A stretch of DNA of 64,000 nt from Strongylocentrotus purpuratus (Eukaryota; Echinodermata; Echinoidea; Camarodonta; Strongylocentrotidae), in assembly GCF_000002235.5 (NCBI RefSeq), contig NW_022145613.1, positions 15,515,883-15,579,882 on the forward strand, in the 5' to 3' direction. A program made the position numbers and the translations under genes. Below are positions 1 through 15,300 of this stretch, one piece after another (positions within the stretch are counted from its first letter, which is position 1; every line of letters starts with the position of its first letter). The notes under the pieces were generated by a model. That model was not told where the DNA came from, made no database searches, and worked only from the letters and a program-made list of their open reading frames with translations.

Positions 1-205
1 TAAATTATCAATTAATCACAAAATTGGGACGATGATTTGGTACTGAACATGATCAAATAGCACAAAACAACGTCATTTAATAAGAGAACCAAAAGTTAAG
101 GATTTGAAAACGTACAATTTTATAGATGTTAGTTGTGTTGCTGATATCTTTCTAAGATATTGCACATGCATAAAATAGTTTCGTTATGATACCATAATAT
201 TTTAC

Positions 206-348
206 CTGACATGAATCAACTCCGCCTTCGATGTATCCAGCACAAATCTCTGCTTCTTCTACAATGTTGTACTCACTGTAGAGATGATGACATGTGTCGT
301 GGTCTATAAGATGGACCAAAGCTTTCTGGAGATCGTTCGACAGGGAAC
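206..348 (-). CDS. Exon 25: trypsin domain 2, third segment with Asp189-equivalent
   Basis: The 143-nt exon enters at phase 1 and leaves at phase 0. It has the same length as exon 16 of cassette 1 and encodes a closely similar segment, with a conserved ICAGY motif and ending V-D-S-C-Q. The Asp there is six residues before the expected catalytic Ser, which predicts trypsin-like specificity. The following exon, with GDSGGP, must lie left of base 1, because nothing resembling it occurs in 1-205. Confidence 0.9.
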
Positions 349-3300
349 CTGCCAAGATTTTTGAAAGGGAGATACAATGTCGGATTGTATTAGCTCTTGA
401 CAATCGAACAGCTATCAAGAGGCTTTTCCGATTTATTGACAACTATTTTAAAATATACAAAAACGGATTCCATCCATAGAGGTGGAATTATGTAAAGCAG
501 GTAAATCAAATAGATGGCAACCAATTACTTGAGAGAGAAACATGTATACATTGAAAAAAAGAAAACAGCCAGGTCTGCGTGAGTGAAAATAATAACTATA
601 CCTCCAGAGAACAAAGTTCCCCATCCTGCGATCCAACATCGGCTGTATGCCATCGTCTCATTTTGTAGAGTAGCCAAACAAGCTGGTCTTACGTAATCGT
701 TGAAGTCGACTGGTTCCGAAAGACGGAGAAGTGCGATATCATTTGCTATGCCATTGACATCACCGTAATTTGGATGCACGATCACTCGGTCAACCGCCAG
801 CTCCACTTTAGACTCAGGATGTTCGAGCAAATGACGAATGCCCAGAGTAATGGTGAAATCACTTGGCTCCATTCCATCTCCACTCCCTTCCCCTCCATCT
901 CTAAATACCATTGTCATTAGGGTTTTTGAAAAGAAAGGAATGGGAAATGATGACCACGCTGGTATTTCAAAATGACAATTCTCGTGTAATGGAGAAAATT
1001 AATGAAACTTTATTATGTTTCTTACACCATGTAACTGCTGTAATTGGTTTGCAAAAAGATAGATGTCTACTTTGTGGAAATCCCTGTCACATTTACAGTA
1101 TGTTTAGACCTATACAATGATTGTACACCAGCAAACATTTATAATAACTTTGCATTTAGAAAAAAAAGTTGGATTTCTGTCTTGTCAGGTGACTCATATT
1201 AAACTGATATTATCACTTTTCTAAGCTTCACATATGCACACATACACCCACATGCACGCCCACACATGTCAGAGAATACACACTCATTGATGTTGGTACT
1301 ATTAAACAAATAAAGTATTAATTTGTTACAAAAAATGAATCCATATTGAATCACATGTTTTCTCTCGCTTCAAGCTATTGATGATAATCACAAATCTCGT
1401 ATAAACTTACGCGCAGTGAGCTGCAGTCAGGACCCATCGGTTGTTTATCAAAGTACCGCCACAGAAATAGCCTCCCATTTCAACAGCAGCGATCCAAGGG
1501 AATTCCCCTAGATCAGCCTTAACTCCTCCAACTATTCTAGAGTGGTAGTCATCAACAGCTGGACGAGTGCCGCATATGGATTCATCTGTTAAATCTGTAG
1601 GAATTGAAGGCATGGTATATATATATATATATACTATTTACAGATATGATATCGTCATAGTAGGCGTATTAAAGGGACTTGGTAACGTTGTTCGGATGAA
1701 CGAAAAGTCACTACCTTAGCACCTTCAATGTTATATGTACAATGAAAGATAATCAGATAGTTTGAGTAAAAACAGACTAAAAATTGAGAAAAACTGATCT
1801 GATCGATTCCTTGATTATCCTTACTATATTATTACAATTTGATTACATTTTAGGTGAATGTTAATCGTCACAAAGCTATGAGTTGACTCTTTATACCATT
1901 CCATATATTTAAGTGTTGAAAGACTTTTAAAAGCCTGTCTTATGTCTTATTGTCATGGTTGGGAAGAATCAAAAATGGTTAGAATTTACTGTTACAGGGT
2001 GTTGACCAGTGACGCCATCAAAGAAAACAATAAATGTCTTTGTGGTTTGATAATTGTTTCAGGACTCGTTGCATGCTAGAGCGTTAGTACAGTAGAAGGA
2101 ATATAATAAGTAACATTTCATACGAACATTATGTATTTTTTTTTTATCAACCTTCAACAATGTTACTGAGTCACTTTAAATTGAAATCCAAACTTGATAG
2201 CAAAGTTCTCTAGAGGAAAGCAGAAAACTCAGAGAAGCAGAGACTAGTGAAACTTTGAATGGGATCGGACAAAAGATGAGATAGTCATGAATTTGTGAAA
2301 GATGTAATCACTGGTATGTTTACATTTGCTGAATCGGTAATGTATTAGTGATGAAGTGGCGTACATCTTTCCCGTTTGTTCTAACACACAAAATGACTAG
2401 AATGTCATCTATTTAAAACTATTTGATTAAGGAGGGTCTTTTCTTTTTTGAAGACATTTAATTAAATGCTATCCATGATATATTTTGAGAAGTGCCCTTT
2501 GGGGGAAGGCGCTAATGGGAAAAACAGAAATGAATTATATTTTTTAAAACGACAATCCACAGATTTGTCTACCAATTTGAAATTCGCATGGACATAGTGA
2601 TCTCATATTTCAAACATTCTTAACTTCCTCATTATTGATTTAAGATTATTTTAAAACGTTCTTTTTAACCTTTTTTTCCTTCTTCATATACAAATAAACT
2701 TATTACAAAAAAGTTGTAATCAATCCGTTTCATTACTGGAAATCAAAATCATGAAAATCGTTTGCGAGAAATCGAAGACTAGGTCACATCACATCCACTG
2801 TAAGAATCCATCATGAAGTCTCAAAGATGACCTTATTTACCAAAGGGAATCCGTTTTTAATAAAAAGTAGTTTTGTTATCATGAGACATGAAAACACCAT
2901 ATCTGTACAGTAAGGTAAAACACTTCGCAAGGAAAGAAATCCGTTTTAATAGGGGAAACCCACCGCCCTCTCCACCAATGCAGTAGCTCTGATCAATATT
3001 TCCGTCATCACTCAATTGCCTGCAATCAATCGGCCAGTCTTCGTTAATCAATTCTTTGTAAGATCCTCGACAGGCATCGGTGACTTCCTCACAAAGAGCC
3101 TTGCAGGGGCGTCGAGACGGACCTCCGTGGGGGCAGTCCGCAAAAAGCATACTGCAGAAGAGAAGCAGGAAATTTTCATGGCATTCTTCCAAAATGCTTG
3201 TTTCTTCAATCAAACTGATTGCACTATCACGGTCTACGGCTGTTGGGTTCGGGAAGTAAGTCCGATCGTAGGATAGAACTTCCTCGCAGGTTGAGAAACG

Positions 3301-6300
3301 GAAATCAGTACATTGTGCTGCGCAAAAATAAGAAAACAATATGACAAAAATGATTCATAAACATTCTTCTACACGACAATACAAACTACAATGTACTTTA
3401 AGACACACGTGTTTAAAGGAATTTTCATTTAGAAAAAAAACATGTACAAAAGGACAGTGACAATTTCACCCCCCCCCCCTCATGGACCCTTTGGGCCGTA
3501 TTGTACCAAATTAATTCAAATAAACCCGAACACGGGTCGAAGATCAGATTTACCAACGGAAAACTTAGACTTCTGACAAACTTCTTTTTATCGAACCCCT
3601 TTGTAATAGCCCAGCCTCAGGTTTAAAGATAAATTTGAGTTCTGGTCATGCGATTGCATTGGCAAAGAAACGGTGTGTAATCGATCAGAATAGGTTGATC
3701 ATATGGTATACAAGTATTGGTGTGTACTGCAAGGTTCTGGAATCATAAAAATAATAAGAAATTCGGCCCAGTCATGGTAAAGTTCCATATGTTCACATAC
3801 ATATGTACATGGGACTACACGAACATGTGGCATAAAAATCCGTCCCTATTGTTATATTTTTACATGCAATATTCAGAATATTTAAGCATTTGAAGAGCCA
3901 TGCTTTTCAGGGAACATTTTTTATTTGATGTTCTTCTACATTTGCATAATACCAATGATAACGCTCATAAATTATAGTTCGACTCTTCCCAGAACTCAAT
4001 CTTCTCTTTAAATGTAGAATACATTGGACTTTATCCTTCACTTACGGCATACATCTTCATCTGAGAAGTCCATGCAATCATGTGCTCCATTGCAAACGTC
4101 AACAGACTGTATACATGTTGTACCATCACCGCACATGAAGTCACATTCGTTGGTGGAATTATCTGAAACAAAAACAAATCAAATATCGAAATTGCTCTTA
4201 ATAGAATCATGTTATAGCTTTCGAAAGAATGTCAAATAAACTTATTTTCATGTTTGATTCGGGGATTTAGAATGTCAAAACACTTCATTATCCATAATCA
4301 ATCAGGGAGGTTTTCAAAGGTATTCAAAAAAGCTTTGGATCAAATTAATCAAAATCACTTTTCATGAGTTTTTTTATCAATCCTTTGTGAAATACAATCC
4401 ACACATACCTCTTTCAAACACCTTGATTTCGACCCAAAATCCTGTCCTTCCCACTGAATGATCGGAGACGAAGTCGAGCCACAATTCATTGTTAAGAGAA
4501 ATGACGTCATCAGGCAATAAGTAACCCGACAGTTTCACTAACTGCGATGATACAACCTCGGGATCCAAACCAGAACCGATTGTAAGGGTGTCATAGCCGG
4601 ATTCCAGATCAAAAGCTTGAAAGCTTGCCAAAATCTGGAAGCCATCTGGTCCTGAAACCACCCACTGCATGTTTGCATCGTTGGGATAGTTATCCGGATA
4701 GCGAGGGGAAACGATCGTTAGAGATTCGCCATAACCAAACATGCTGACTTCGCTGCCGTTGACCACATCTGAAAAATAATTCACAATTCCATAATGTTTA
4801 ATTAGCCTACAGACTTTTCCAAGCAAAAATATCTACACGAATATTAGATCAGAAATTAAGGTTCCAGTAAACCATAAGCCGCCCAAGGATACAATCAGGG
4901 AGAAATTCATGATAGAACGCAAGAGAAAGGCAGAATATAGCGAAAGAAAGCAGAGGAAAAGTATGACCTATAGGGCAATCTACGTGTATGCAGATGTCGC
5001 CAAAATAACTCGCTGCAAATAGTTCTTGTTTTAGACCGAAAATGCCTTCAAAGTGCATGGTTAATGCTCTTATTTTTATTTATGACATTTCTAGTGCTCT
5101 TTTATGACCTGACATTGCTATGAAGATAATTTTGGACCCCAAAATGTGTGAAATTTAGCTAATATGATCATACCAATTCAGCTCCACTTTCAAAAAAATA
5201 TGGTGACCGTTAATTGATTAATTAATTAATATTAACAATACACGGGCCGGCTGGTTGTGCGTATGATAGCCAACAAGCCAGCATCGGCACTAGCTGAAAT
5301 AGAACGTATAAGGCGCTATTTCATTTTTTCAATGGCTGGTTCAAATTTTCGAATATTTGTGGTGGTACACAAATATTATAAATGATTATTTTTATGGACA
5401 TTTCAGCCGTCTCTGAACCGATTTTGATCAAACAAAGATGATTTTGGCATTTGAAATGGCGATGGCGCATAATAAATGCTGTATTATTAAATGCATTTTC
5501 TTTAAAATTTGATAATCAGTTTTTCATTATCTCATACACACACAAAAAAAACACCTTGTGTAGCGCCCTCTGCAACAGAACTCAACTATCCCTTTAAGAA
5601 GAAAAAAAGTTTCGCACTGCCATGCAGCTACTGGTTATCTCATTTATCAGCGTTTCAGGAAATGTGTGAAGTTTAAATCACCTTCCGGCTCGAAAACCGT
5701 GATCTCGATCCAAAACCCATTCCTGTTTACAGAGGAGTCGGACGAAAAGTTCAGCCACATCTCATTGTTGATGGAAACCACTTCGTCTGGAAGAGAAGAA
5801 CCTGACAAATGCCCCAACTGTGAGGTCAGGTCACTCGCGTTAAGACCAGAACCAATTCGCAGGAAGTCATAGCCGGACTCAAGATCAAACGTGTGAAATT
5901 TGGCCACAGCCCGGTAGTCTTCTGGTCCTGAAACGAGCCACTGAACGTTGGCATGGTTCGGATAATTGTCTGGGTAGTTTGGTGAGACGACGGTCAAAGA
6001 TTCACCATGCCCGAACACACTAACTTCGTTAGTTGGAACTTCGTCTGAAATGAAAATGTGTAAATGGCACAATAACAATGTGTGATTATAAACATCACAA
6101 TGGTTTAGATACATAGTAACATAGTCCACTTACGCTTTTACACACGTTTACAGATATGGAGAGTGAAATGAAAGCAACCGATTTCAGAGATATTTTGTTT
6201 TAAAGAAAACTGTTATATCGGCATAGACATGCTTTGTTGGTTACATTCTTTGCCCCTTTTAGGAATTACAAAATTATCAGAGCAAGTCTAATCGTGAGAA

Positions 6301-9300
6301 AAAAGTCCAGCATGTCATTCATCCAAACGAGATTGAAAAGGAAAAGAGACTGAAGACATTTACATTACACCCATACATATACATACACAGTTCACATATA
6401 AAGTAAGTCTTTACTTTACTGAAAGGAATAGATACTTTACCTGTAGTGTTAGGCATTTCAAAGACCATTATCTCTATCCAAAATCCTTTCCTTGTCACCG
6501 AGTAATCTGAAGTGTAATTCAGCCACATTTCATTGTTGGTGGAAACAACGTCCTCTGGAAGTACAGAACCCGTAAGCGTTACCAAATGCGATGCATGGTC
6601 ACTCGAGTTCAGACCAGAGCCAATTGTCAAGAAATCATAGCCGGATTCCAGCTCAAATGAATGAAAAATGGCAACTATCTGCGAATCTTCTGGTCCAGAA
6701 ATCAGCCATTCCATTCTCGCATGATTCATGTAGTCGTCTGGATAATTGGATGAAACAATCGTCACCGATTCACCAGCACCAAAAGCACTACTAGTAACTT
6801 CAAAGTCGTCTTCATTATCTGGAACGAAACAGAGGGATTACAGGACTTAAAACGTAACCAAATGCAGTAATTAAATCTTCATAGACATAGATCACAGATG
6901 AATTATATTACAAGCATGCATGACTAGTACCTAATAAGAAAGAAAGTATAATTACTCTGCATGGCAACCATTCGAAATAATTAATCAAGTTTCGCGTGAG
7001 CTGTTTTGCGACTGTAAGTTTGCAACTATAGGAATGTATATTTTCGTACATTGTTCATTTTGCTCACTCAAATAACGAATTTAAAAAAAGAGAATATGAA
7101 TTTTCATGTCTGACATTGGTATATCAAATTACAAAGTATGGTTAATTGATGACATTATTCCCCTTCGACTACATTTTAGACTGAAGTCCAACGAATGGGA
7201 ACGCATCTTGTACTTCTGAAAGTAAGAGTAAGTGTCGTGGTATGGTAGTTCATACATTTGACTCTCAATCTAAGGGTTACGGGCTCGAATCCCAGTCAGG
7301 CACTAACGTCATTTGGCAAGACACTAATCAGAATTTGCCCCTCTCCACCCGGGTGAAAATAACTACCTGACCAATGCTAGTGTAACTATAATTGCAGGGC
7401 CCCGGCCCCAAGAAGAGCAGCCTTAATGCTGGTGTGGAAAACCTCTTTTAATAAGGTCCAGCTATGTTATCATTATTTATTAATTAATGGTTCCATGCGA
7501 AATCTTAAATTTTAAATTACTCAAGAATAGCACTTCTTTGTATTAATCTTTGAATGTTTTGAAGGTCCAGTCTTCTTACATAGGTGGAAGACAAATCAAA
7601 TGTTATCTAATGTGAGAAACACGATCAATGTATTTCGAAACAATGTGAATGAAAGCACGTATGGTTTACCAACATATCCCATGGTATCCTCAATCCAGCG
7701 AGTATATTGTGAAATCCTTGCGTAAACGCCTGGGTAACGGGGCTCGGCGCAGCCCACACCCCAACTAGTAGATCCTACAAGATGCCAGCGACCATCAGCA
7801 CCCTCACAAGTTAGTGGTCCTCCGCTGTCACCCTAAGTTGCAAGAGTTATTTCAAATTTGTGTATTAAAGGTAATAGGTTCATTAAAACAAATCATCCAT
7901 ATCATATTCCTTGATTTTTCGAAGGATATCATTAAAAAGAAACAATCTACGGAATATCTAAGTAATGAGTATTCCTAGAGTTACCATTGTTAAAATGATA
8001 AGTAACTTGTGAATATATGATAAAAAATGCTAACCAATGAATCACGGTGGCACATGATCGTATACGTCACGACATCTATACCTTCATGAAAACTGTATTT
8101 TTTAAAGTAAAAATTTACCTGACATGAATCTACTCCGCCACGAATATAACCGGCACAAATCTCTGCTTCTTCTATGATATTGTAGTCAGTGTACATTTGG
8201 TCACATACGTCGTGATCGATAAGATGAACGAATGCCTTCTGAAGATCATTTGATAGATAACCTGTTAAAGCACAGACAAAACAAATGAAAGCATCAAAGG
8301 TGGCGAAAATGAATGAGACAGAATGTGAGGGCAGAGAAAGGTGCTTGAAAAACACACCCCGGTGACGATTGCTTCTCAGTCGAAAGCTCACACTAGCTGA
8401 ATTCTTTTATTCAATTATGTACTAAAAACCTAACCCTTAACCTACTCCAAACTCAAGTTTAAATCTAAAGTGCACCCAAAACTACCATTTTTGAGCGAAA
8501 TAAAGTACATCAGAATGCGTTCTCGTATGCACCAGCAATGGCATAGTCCCATTTTGAAAAAAATAACAAGAAGTGGCAGTTCTAGTAGAATATACAAGAT
8601 TCCATTAAATAAAATAATGAGAAATTGTAAATCATGTACTTTAAACTTTAAACATACCTCCGGAAAACAAGGATCCCCATCCTGCGATCCAACATCGGCT
8701 GTATGCCATAGTCTCATTTTGTAGAGTAGCCAAGCAAGCTGGTCTTACGTAATCGTTGAATTCGACTGGTTCCGAAAGACGGAGCAGTGCGATATCGTTC
8801 GCTATGCCATTGGCTTCACCGTAATTTGGATGCACGATCACTCGGTCAACCCCCAACTCCACTTTAGACTCAGGATGTTCGAGCAGATGACGAATGCCAA
8901 GAGTTATGGTGAAATCACTTGGCTCCATTCCATCTCCACTACCTTCCCCTCCATCTCTATATGTCAACGTCGGTTTGGATTTGGAAAAGAAAAAAATAAG
9001 TTCAGAATATCAGTAGAGACGGCTGGTTGGTTAGTGAAGGTGTAAATGAATATGTTTATAAAACATGTGTAAATGTCAACGTTCTGTAATTCTGTGTTCA
9101 TTAAACAACTGTAAGAAATGACAGGTCATTATTTTTCTCGTTTGCATTTATTGTAAGGATGTTGTGAGGAGAGTAGCTAACCTCCGGGAGAACTGACTTT
9201 ATGATAATATAACCACGGTTTGATGTATTGCTTTGCGGTAAGTGCACGATATTTTGCTAACAATTTGCTATTCACTTTACCGCTTTAGGCAAAGAGTCCC

Positions 9301-12300
9301 TGTGTATCGCATTGTGTTTAAGCAAAATATCAGAAGATGTATATAAAAAAGCAAAACTGAACTCACTAAGCCACAATATATATTACAGCAATATGCAAAT
9401 GTCACACATCTTATGATAACAGTGCATTGTTGTGCATCTGGCATGCATGCACATATCATCGTCATCTGATCGAATTATCACAACAAAGAATTGTTAACCG
9501 TTAAATTTGACTTTCCTTTTAATAGCCGCACTCCACTCGATTTTTAGCTTTATATTCTGAGTTTTAAGTTTATTACAATTTTTGATTTCCAAGTACCGTT
9601 ATCCAGCAAATTTGAAAGTGATTGAGAAACTGACATAATGGGAATCCGAATTGTGTTTAATTGTTATCAATGCCATTGATACGGCACCGAAACGTGGGAC
9701 ATACTGTACACCATTATTATTACCATTACTAGATGTCAAAGTCCTTTCCTATGGACAGTCATCGTCAATCAGAGAAATACTTACGCGCAGTGAGCTGCAG
9801 TCAGGACCCATTGGTTGTTTATCAAAGTACCGCCGCAGAAATAGCCTCCCATCTGAACAGCAGCGATCCAAGGGAATTCCCCTAGATCAGCATTGACTCC
9901 TCCCACTATTCTAGAGTGGTAGTCATCGACAGCTGGGCGAGTACCGCATATGGAGTTACCCGTAAGATCTGTAGAAATGGAAGACATAGGATAATATGAT
10001 GCGTATTTTAATATAAAAAAGTTTGTCGCCAAATTAATCTTGACAGCGAGGTTATATTTTTTAGAAGCATCCATGTATGCTGAACATTAATGACAAGTAT
10101 TTTTTGTACTTTAAAAGAGGGCAGGAATATACTTTCACGGGCTGACAACTTACCGCCCTCTCCTCCAATACAGTAGGATTCCTCCAAATTGCCCTCATTA
10201 CTCAGATGTCTACAATCAATTGGCCATTTAGCGTCCACCAATGCTAAGTATGATTCTCGACAGGCATCGGTGACTTCCTCACAAAGAGCCTTGCAGGGGC
10301 GTCGAGACGGACCTCCGTGGGGGCAGTCCGCAAAAAGCATACCGCAGAAGAGAAGCAGAAAGTCTTCATGACATTCTTCCAAAATGCTTGTATTTTCTAT
10401 TAAACTGATTGCACTATCGCGGTCTTGGGCTGTTGGGTTCGGGAAGTAAGTCCGGTTGTAGGATAGCACTTCTTCACAGGTTGAAAAACGGAGATCAGTA
10501 CATTGGGCTGTCAAATGTAGCAACAAAAAAACAAACATTGAATTCGAACATAGTATATAAAGAAACAGTTGATAGAGGCTATACAAACTAAAGTCTTGAT
10601 ATAAAAAAATGAAAACAAAGCAACGAAAACAAACCCCGCCCCCCACACTCAGTGTTATTTAGGGGACGCATATGCATGTTCCCTCCCTAGGAACCCCCCC
10701 CCCACTAAGTCCGGTATGTTAAGTCGATACGGGTCGGATTTTTGTGTATTACGAGCCGGACTTTGTTGCGTGATAAGTACCCATTTACGGGACATTTTGG
10801 GAACATGAATGCGATCCCCCCGACCCCAGAACAGAACAGGGGGCCGCGAAACAAATTCAAAGAAAAAAAAAACAGCTCAAAACTTTAGACGGTTTGAGAA
10901 TGGAGAGGCAATTGAAATTGTTTAACTTTAACTGGTTAACCGCTGTTCTATCTTTTTAAAAATAAACACTTACGACACAGATCTTCGTCAGAGAAGTCCG
11001 AGCAATCATTCTCTCCATTGCATACGTCATCGGAATCAAGACAGATTCCATCACCGCACGTGAAGTTACATGCTCCAGTATCTGAAACAATTGATTGATT
11101 GTTATTGGTAGTGGAAAGTGGACAATATCACTGGAGAGTCGATGGAAAATATAAAATTACTCTTCTTTCAACTATGGAATATTTAATGTTCTCTGTTTCT
11201 TTATCGTATTTCTAATATCAAATAAAATGTATTGTTTGTATATATTCCAAATCGAATACTAAGGGCAAGCTCCAACAATAACAAAAGAAGAAACATAGAT
11301 ATCAACCTTTCGATAAGAAGGGATTCGATATTAAACATGGAAAGAAATAGCAAATCCATCCATATTTGAAGAAAGAAGATGAACAAATATATCTTAAAAG
11401 CATGGTGGTCATCGATAATTTGTTGAAAAAAAGTGATTACCTGTGTCGTTCTCTCCAAAGACCGTGATCTCAATCCAAAACCCTTCTCCCATGACAGAAT
11501 AGTCAGAAGTAAAGTTTAGCCACATCCCGTTATTGATGGAAACTACGTCATCAGGAAGAGCAGAACCAGTAAGTTGCATCAACTGTGATGGTCGGTCGGA
11601 CGCATCCAGACCCGAACCGATTGTCAAGAAGTCATAGCCGGATTCAAGATTGAATGTATGGAACTTGGCCACAATCTGGTATTCTTCTGGTCCAGAAACG
11701 AGCCATTGAACGCTTTCATGGTTTGAATAGTTGTCTGGGTAGTTTGGTGATACGATGGTCAAAGATTCACCATGCCCGAACACACTAACTTCGTTAGTTG
11801 GAACTTCGTCTGAAATGAAAATGTGTAAATGGCACAATAACAATGTGTGATTATAAACATCACAATGGAGCTCTTCTGAAAGAGAAGGTGAGCAATAAAT
11901 GCAAATGATAATGACCTACATTTTGTTTCTGTTTCTGAAAGTTTCTTGCGCTATCAAAAAGGAATTTGTTTCGCAGGAGTTCTATAGATTGGACTGAAGG
12001 AATACGCATCTTCAAATATATGCTGGGGTAAAATTTATCATAACCAACGATAAGTAGAACCCAATAACTTTAAACAAATATCAGCAATACCTTGAAAAAA
12101 CAAACGTTTTCAACAAAATAATAGTTATGATAGCCATGGAATTAATGTCTTTGAATCCATTCTATGAGGCAATAGGACAAAATGACATGTTGTAAATAAA
12201 CTAAAAACTGTTTGGTTCATACCATATATCGTGGTAGTTTCATTCTCGTCGACTGCTGCCATAGCGTCTGTGGTCGTTTGACCACCTGGGGTCGAGCCAT

Positions 12301-15300
12301 CTGTTGATGCAACGGATGATGTCTCAGTTTCAGTAGTCGGTGCGTCCGTTGATGTCGGTACGGTGGTTGGTGTGGTGGAGGTTGGTAATTCGGTGGTCGG
12401 CAACGTGGTAGTTGGTGTAGGGGTTGTTGTTGTTGTAGGTTCAGGAGTTGGGGTGCTAGCCGGTGGTGCTACGGTTACTATTTCAGCATCAACCGACACT
12501 GGATGAAAGGAACAGACGGATAAATATTTGAAAACAAAGGTGAAAATTAAGGCATGTAAATGAGGTATAACTTGCAAATTTCTGGAAATATCTAGTACGG
12601 TATAACGGCTTTAATATTGAGCAGATGACATATATTTAGAAGAAAATAAATCAAAATCAAGTTATCAAGAAACTTTCCCAATTTCACCCTGTTCACTAAA
12701 AAAAACCACAGAAATATTTAAAAATACCCAGAAACTCATTCCATATATGTTCCAAATGGCTTATTTGAATTGAATGTATATTCATTATCACTAACAGTAT
12801 ATTATTCACTCTTATTCTTTACTTATTTTCTGTTATATGTTACTATGTATTGATGTTTTCGATGATGTTTATATTGTTCAAGTAGTTTGTATCTTCATAT
12901 ATGTTGCATTTGTTTATAGGGCCCCCTGGAAAACAGTACTGTGTTTACTGACGGGGATACCCTGTTTAAATAAAACGGAATAAAATAAATAAATAAAACA
13001 AAACCATGCATCTTTCCTGAACTCATTAGAGTTTTCAAATGTGGGGGGGGGGGGGGGGGGTGTGACATTTAGGTTTAAGATACGGTGTGATGTTAGGTCC
13101 ATGTTTGAAATTAGTCATAATTAGAGCAATTGTCACTGGAACAGGTGCCATACGACAAATACCTTCCGTAACAATTGCAGAACCTTCAGATACTCCAATC
13201 GCTACCAGGATACTTGTCGAATTATCTGACGTAGCACCTTCCAATACCGTAGTCACAATTTGAAGAGCTGTAGTTTCAATCTACAAATAGAATTAAACAA
13301 ACAAATAAATCAGACCAATGAAGGAGGCACATTCTAGCATTTCACTCTTAACAAGGCAGCTCGGGATTAAGATAGGTCTAGGGATATAAGAACCTCGAAG
13401 CTACAATAATAACCTTTTATTGAGTCAGTGCAAAGTGATAAAACTCTCGATTTGTATACAAGTATGACCATTTTTGTACTACAGTTTGTAATAAGAAACG
13501 ATTAGACGAGTTTTTAGTCAATTTTGATAAATTGTAAGCACTTAATAATTGGTTGAATAAGATGAATGTAAGCACAGTTCAGTCAAATGTTCAACTGAAA
13601 ATATATAACATTCTAATCATAACGTTTTTTTTAATAATATGATGTATCCGGAAAGGAGAGTATAGAGGAGGTGTTAGTCAAAACGAATGGTTTCTAAACT
13701 TTCTCCAAATGTTAAAAAGGAATTCGATTTAAGGAAAGAGGGGAAATCATCAAGGTTGTTAAAATTACAAAATCACATGTTGAGGCAAGCAGACTCTTAT
13801 GTTTATAGGATATGACTACAAGTTGATTCAATTGATTTCTTGGGCCAAGTAGAACTGATGTCAATCATACAACAAATAAATTCGAAATATCAAGTTCTAT
13901 GTCATTAATGTTAGATGCAAAAGACTTTGAAAAACAATAACTTTGAATAAGATCACATTAAAATCTGCGGCTTAAGTTTTAAAGAGTAATGGCGTTTATT
14001 CCCCCCCAATATTCGTACGTACCCAAACGCACACATACACACGCACACCCCCCCACACACACACACGCACATACACATCCTCCCTCACTCACAGTTAATA
14101 CCATTGTAAGAGCAAGATTTTTTGATTAACTATGAAATTGTTCTTAAATTTAAACATTTACACATGTGACTCGAACGATCAGGTTCGTAGGCGTATTCTG
14201 AAAAATTAAAAACCCAGCCTTGCCTAATATCAAACGAAAAATCATATATAAAATCAATAGATTTAGAACAGGGAAACCGATCGAGAACAATTCATGATCA
14301 GACACACACATCAATAGCTCTATAGGCTTAAGCTCGAGTATCAACGACAGTTATATTCGTCTTGTTTTTGTTTTCTTCTTCAGTCTACCAGAACTGCTTC
14401 GCGAAGAAACCTTGTTAGTAATAAGCTCTCTTACTAGCGTCGTGTTGCTATGCACTTATTTACTCTGCGCAGGGATTTCACCGCTACATAAAAGATCGCA
14501 CCCTTTCTCCCTTCCCCGGCGTCCCTGGCAACAGGAAATAGTACCAAAGAGGATTTAAACACGATTGACTTAAAAGGTTTCTTTACTTTACAGAAGATAT
14601 TAGCGGGTGATGTTTGCATAAACAGTGTACATCGTGGTTACGCTTTCTTTTCATTTGAGCGAGTAGAATCCCGTAGAATCGAGGTTGAAACTGCACTAAT
14701 GCATTTACCTTTGTTCTGTAATCAACGTAGGTTTACGTCACATATAACTGTCTTTTCATCTATGTGACATATAAATCAACCTTTTGCGAGTCACGCGCAT
14801 GAAATGTTATCTCGGACTTGAGAAAGGTCTGTTAGTTCGATCTATGGACCTAGCTACATGTAACTTACTAGTACGGGGTTGTACTTTTTCCTTTGAGTTA
14901 TAAATAGCCCAATTCAGCAATAAATATAGGACAATGTTTTCTTCAGAATGTATCCTAAACCTTTATAATTATACAAATCGCTCAAGTGAGACAAGAAAAA
15001 CGGTCTTTTCAGACTGCGTTGTATATATGTGGTATTTGTATCCCAGGGAATTAAATAAAAAATCAGTGATTTTGTTATGTTTAGTCAGATTTGACTGTAG
15101 TGTGTTTCGTTTATGTAGGCCTATGCTTGATTGAATACAAGGCCGCAAAAAACTATTTAGAAATATCTTTGAAACCAATTTGATGAAGAAAAAAAACACA
15201 CACCTGGCTCAAATGTGCATTACAATTTATGTACAGTGTATTCGTTTACCGATCACTGTGACTCAACTCCGATTTTGCACTTAAAATATATACATATGTT

